A DNA stretch of 64,000 nucleotides. It comes from Adineta steineri (Eukaryota > Rotifera > Eurotatoria > Adinetida > Adinetidae). Shown here in pieces: positions 60,958 through 64,000 of this stretch. The stretch lies in contig CAJNOI010000008.1 in assembly GCA_905250115.1 (NCBI GenBank), positions 1,069,822 to 1,133,821 on the forward strand. The letters run 5' to 3'. The notes under the pieces were generated by a model. It was given only the letters and a program-made list of their open reading frames with translations, was not told the DNA's origin and ran no database searches. The position numbers were made by a program, and so were the translations under genes. The first letter of the stretch is position 1, and every line of letters starts with the position of its first letter.

Positions 60958-62295
60958 TTATTTCTTTATTATCTGATCATTATTGTTTAATGTATGTGCA
61001 AGATTACGTGCTAACATCATTTGAGCTTGAAGTGTAAGAGAAGAATTTGATTGTTTAGAATTAGTTTCATTTTCTTGATCAATATCATTTAATAAATATT
61101 GAATTTTATCTATGAAAACTTTATCATTCGAACGAACTTGTTCATAAATTTGATTTAAATGACTAATTGAAGTTAATTTTTGTAAAGTTTCATTCGATAA
61201 TAAAAATGTCGATTGTTGATCAATAGATGTTGATAAATTTGGTGTACCTAAGAAGATATAAATCCGACAGATGTATAATAATATTATAAAATCAATCAAT
61301 CGTTATCTATTATATCTACTGTCACCTTTTTTCTTTAATATTATATTTAAACATTGTATATCCCTATAGTATAGAATGTTTATAAACAAAATTATAATTA
61401 TAGAAAGAGTAGAGGGAATAAATATCATTTCTAATGGATTCCTCATATTACAAAAAAATGATTTGTTTATCATTTTTTGATGTTATCTGAGAATAATTAT
61501 TATATAAATAAGAAAAGTTTATCTATACGAACCAGTTTCGAGACGTTTAAAAAATTGATGTGTATCTAGTAAAGCATTTTGAAGTTGTTTATCAATATCA
61601 ATAATTTGTTCATTAGTAAATATTGTTTCAAATTCTGTTTCATTCATATCATTTGTTGTTTGGGATAATAATTCAGTTCGAACTTGTCCAAAAACATCTT
61701 TTAAATCTGCACTTGTTTGTTCATCATCACCTGATTGTTGATGTTCACTATCAGTATATTCAAGTATACGAGGATCAATAGAAAGATTTATTTCATCCAT
61801 AGGTAATTGTTCAAACATATTTAATACATCACGATTACTCCACATATCATGATGAATAGTCATTGTTGGATTACGTAAACATACAACTAATTCACTAAGA
61901 TATTCTATAAGACCTAATTGAACATTGTGACCAATAATTGGTTTATGTATATAATGTGATAGAATCGTTGATAACTGATGAAGATCAACAAGTGATGATG
62001 AATTAAATATATCATCAAGACGTAATATAAATGAACGTGGAAATATAGCTGTTTCAAATAAAAATTCTTTTATAAATGCAATTGAATTTGATGCACGTGT
62101 TGTTTGAAGACGTTGTGCAAGATCAGAATCAAGTTCACTCAGTAACCATGTAACAACTTTTAAATTTGTATTTGTTGTCATTAAAAATGTCGATGTTGGT
62201 AAACTTGGTACATGAGGACACCCGAGTGAGACAAGTGAACGATGAAGAATATTACGAAGTTCAGCACATGGATCTGTATGTGAATAGAAAGACAT
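60958..62295 (-). CDS. HAUS7-like (augmin complex) protein
   Basis: Two exons (61533-62295 and 60958-61247) join in frame at a glycine codon to 350 residues, near the length of HAUS7. The N-terminal segment (LHRSLVSLGCPHVPSLP, then LKVVTWLLSELDSDLAQRL) resembles the HAUS7 start, where a conserved LxCP is followed by an ILEW-type helix. The rest is predicted mostly helical, with acidic stretches near residues 185-205 and a Gln/Asn-rich C-terminus. HAUS7 is a subunit of augmin, which nucleates microtubules from spindle microtubules. The identification is tentative because similarity is confined to the N-terminal part. The intron is 285 bases. Confidence 0.5.
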
Positions 62296-62579
62296 CTAAA
62301 TATAAAAATTATAAATTTCGAGTTTACATTACTCGTAGAGGGTAATAATTGCCTTTCATTTTGTTGTTTCTATTTAACAATTGAATTTATTTGGAAAAAA
62401 TTTGATATTAACAGATCGTTTTATATTTAAAAGAATTCGAAAAAAAACTAAAGGAAAATGATTACAAATCAAAAACTGTTCGTGAGAACATACATACATA
62501 CATACAAAAAAAGAAGAAAAAAAAATATATATATATAGATTATGTCAATAACAAGCCGAACAAAAAAGAGTGAAAATAT
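62296..62579. other. Spacer between TMUB and HAUS7-like genes
   Basis: 284 bases between the TMUB stop and the HAUS7-like start, both on the minus strand. It includes an ACAT repeat (62490-62503) and an AT run (62525-62536). No gene. Confidence 0.4.
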
Positions 62580-63721
62580 TCAATCAAGATGAACATGTTG
62601 TATTGGTGTTATAGCGATTGTTGTTTGACTAGTATTTGATACTCGTTGACGTGTTGTTAATAACGACCCACATGTAAATATAGCAAATATAATTGTTATT
62701 AAAATAAGAAAAATAGTTGAGATAGGTGTAAATAGAACACGATAATTAATACGTAAATACCAGATCAATACAAGAATTAAACTTAATAAAATAACAAAAT
62801 AGGATGAAATATTAATAGGTGGTGATTCAATTAATGGTGATGCATCGAATCTATTTGTATTTCGATGTGTTCCAGATGATGTACCATCAGGTCTTTGATT
62901 TGTTGAATCATCACGTCGTATACTTATTTGACAATGTATTATTGTTTCATCACGAATATTATATGTACGAAGAGTTTCTCGATCTTGTAGTTCACGACCT
63001 TGATATATAAAACGAATCATTTTATTTGTCGCTAATTCATTTGCAAAATGTAATCTAAAAATATTTGATTAGTTTCAAGATTTCTCAGTATTATTTTCTT
63101 GTCTTACTGTTTGATTGTTGATATTGTATCATTTGGATTAGCTGATATTTCTTTTCGTGTATCATTAAGAAATTTAATAATTATTTTTAATGATTGATTT
63201 TCTCTTTCATCGGATGTTGTTTGTTGATGATTATTTGTTTCTATAGGATTTGTATTGCTAGATTGTTGTTTTAATTCAGGTACTATAGGTATTTGATCAG
63301 AATTAAATTCATCAATTTCACTGGATCTAAATAATAAAGAACCGAATAAATAAATACAATATTATTTATTAATCATACTCATTATCAGATTCATGTTCTG
63401 TTTGTGTTTCATTACCAGATGAGAGAGACACGGATTGTTCATGTGCTGGAGTTAATCTTGAAGATGGAGGAGTTGGACTTGTTCTTTCTGATTCTTCTTC
63501 TTCTAGAATTTAATTTAAAATAACAAATGAATTATTTTGAATAGAAATTTATATATATTACCATTTCGTCTACGTGTACGTCGTTCAATAATAAATAATG
63601 TTGCAGGAAAATGAATATGATTAACACGAGTTGAAAACCAAGCAAGAGTAATAATACCAATAAAAATTAAGAAACCAAAAACAAAGAGAAAATCATCACC
63701 AATACCTTCAATCAATGACAT
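62580..63721 (-). CDS. TMUB: Transmembrane and ubiquitin-like domain protein (TMUB1/2 type)
   Basis: Exons 63562-63721, 63379-63502, 63108-63326 and 62580-63054 join in frame to 325 residues. MSLIEGIGDDFLFVFG at the N-terminus matches the TMUB opening MTLIEGVGDEV, with a first membrane span at about residues 10-29. A Ser/Glu-rich linker leads to a ubiquitin-like domain at about 141-212 (LKIIIKFLNDT, then IRFIYQGRELQDRETL). Two hydrophobic spans near the C-terminus follow (YFVILLSLILVLIWYL and TIFLILITIIFAIF). Family members work in ER-associated degradation and receptor trafficking. The ATG at 63719-63721 opens the conserved N-terminal motif, supporting the start. The 40-residue linker is Gln/Thr-rich. 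Confidence 0.88.
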
Positions 63722-64000
63722 TATTCGATGGATCTAAAAATAAAAACTAATTTATTATTGATAGAATTATAACAAAATAGCTTAATTGATCACAAGAAAA
63801 TAAAGAGAATGTGAGCATCGCTTTGTTCTATGGTAAAGATTGGTAACCATTTAAAAATATTCCTATTCCTATGACTCCATCTATCACAAATTCAAACAGA
63901 TGACGTATATCACCATTAATGTTTATATTTTTTCATTTGAATCACATTAATAAAAATTAGACAATGTTACAAATTGTATCCTGAGTTTATATTAAAGAAA
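63722..64000. other. Upstream region of TMUB to the window edge
   Basis: AT-rich DNA with no ORF of note, presumably the TMUB promoter and 5' UTR. Confidence 0.4.

Overview
The window is a strongly AT-rich, gene-dense piece of an animal nuclear genome. Nearly every gene is cut by GT-AG introns, most only 45-75 bases long, and the proteins are metazoan families: caspase, LIM-RASSF, Storkhead-box, hillarin/KY, Aurora, CDK20, CNC-bZIP, SLC4A11, Rab27 and TMUB. Compact genes, tiny introns, low GC and serine/glutamine-rich proteins suggest a small invertebrate, and a bdelloid rotifer (Rotaria/Adineta-like) is my best guess. That species-level guess is inference. No bacterial, plasmid, rRNA or CRISPR content is visible.

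Layout. 1-1482 (+): 3' end of an unrecognised low-complexity protein. 1890-3342 (+): pentameric ligand-gated channel without the usual disulfide cysteines. 3454-5112 (-): short caspase. 5215-7548 (-): LIM-RA-SARAH RASSF with a foldback transposon in an intron. 7800-10186 (-): Storkhead-box gene with a small membrane-protein ORF nested antisense in an intron. 10187-13871: no gene seen. 13872-20604 (+): LIM plus transglutaminase-like hillarin/KY protein with a second foldback element in an intron. 20605-25138: no gene seen. 25139-34585: two paralogous immunoglobulin-domain genes facing each other around a tandem pair of nearly identical 209/210-residue proteins. 34586-37628: no gene seen. 37629-39102 (-): Aurora kinase. 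40195-41079 (-): membrane-anchored C2-like protein. 43953-45691 (-) and 45988-47224 (+): CDK20 and mitochondrial ribosomal protein L13, divergent from a 296-base gap. 47759-49575 (+): CNC-bZIP factor. 50154-51211: orphan ORF and a piggyBac-type non-autonomous element. 52655-58591 (-): SLC4A11-like transporter with three candidate first exons. 59976-60873 (+): Rab27. 60958-62295 (-): HAUS7-like. 62580-63721 (-): TMUB.

How genes relate. This is not an operon region, so neighbours mostly act separately. Three relationships do stand out. The Ig genes share every intron phase and so come from one duplication. The tandem pair keeps its coding exon and promoter while its introns diverge. The CNC-bZIP protein carries a DLG-like and an exact ETGE-type KEAP1-binding motif, and the ETGE motif is completed across an intron. 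All exon joins below were checked by hand for frame and splice consensus. Functions come from motif reading and family knowledge, with no database search.
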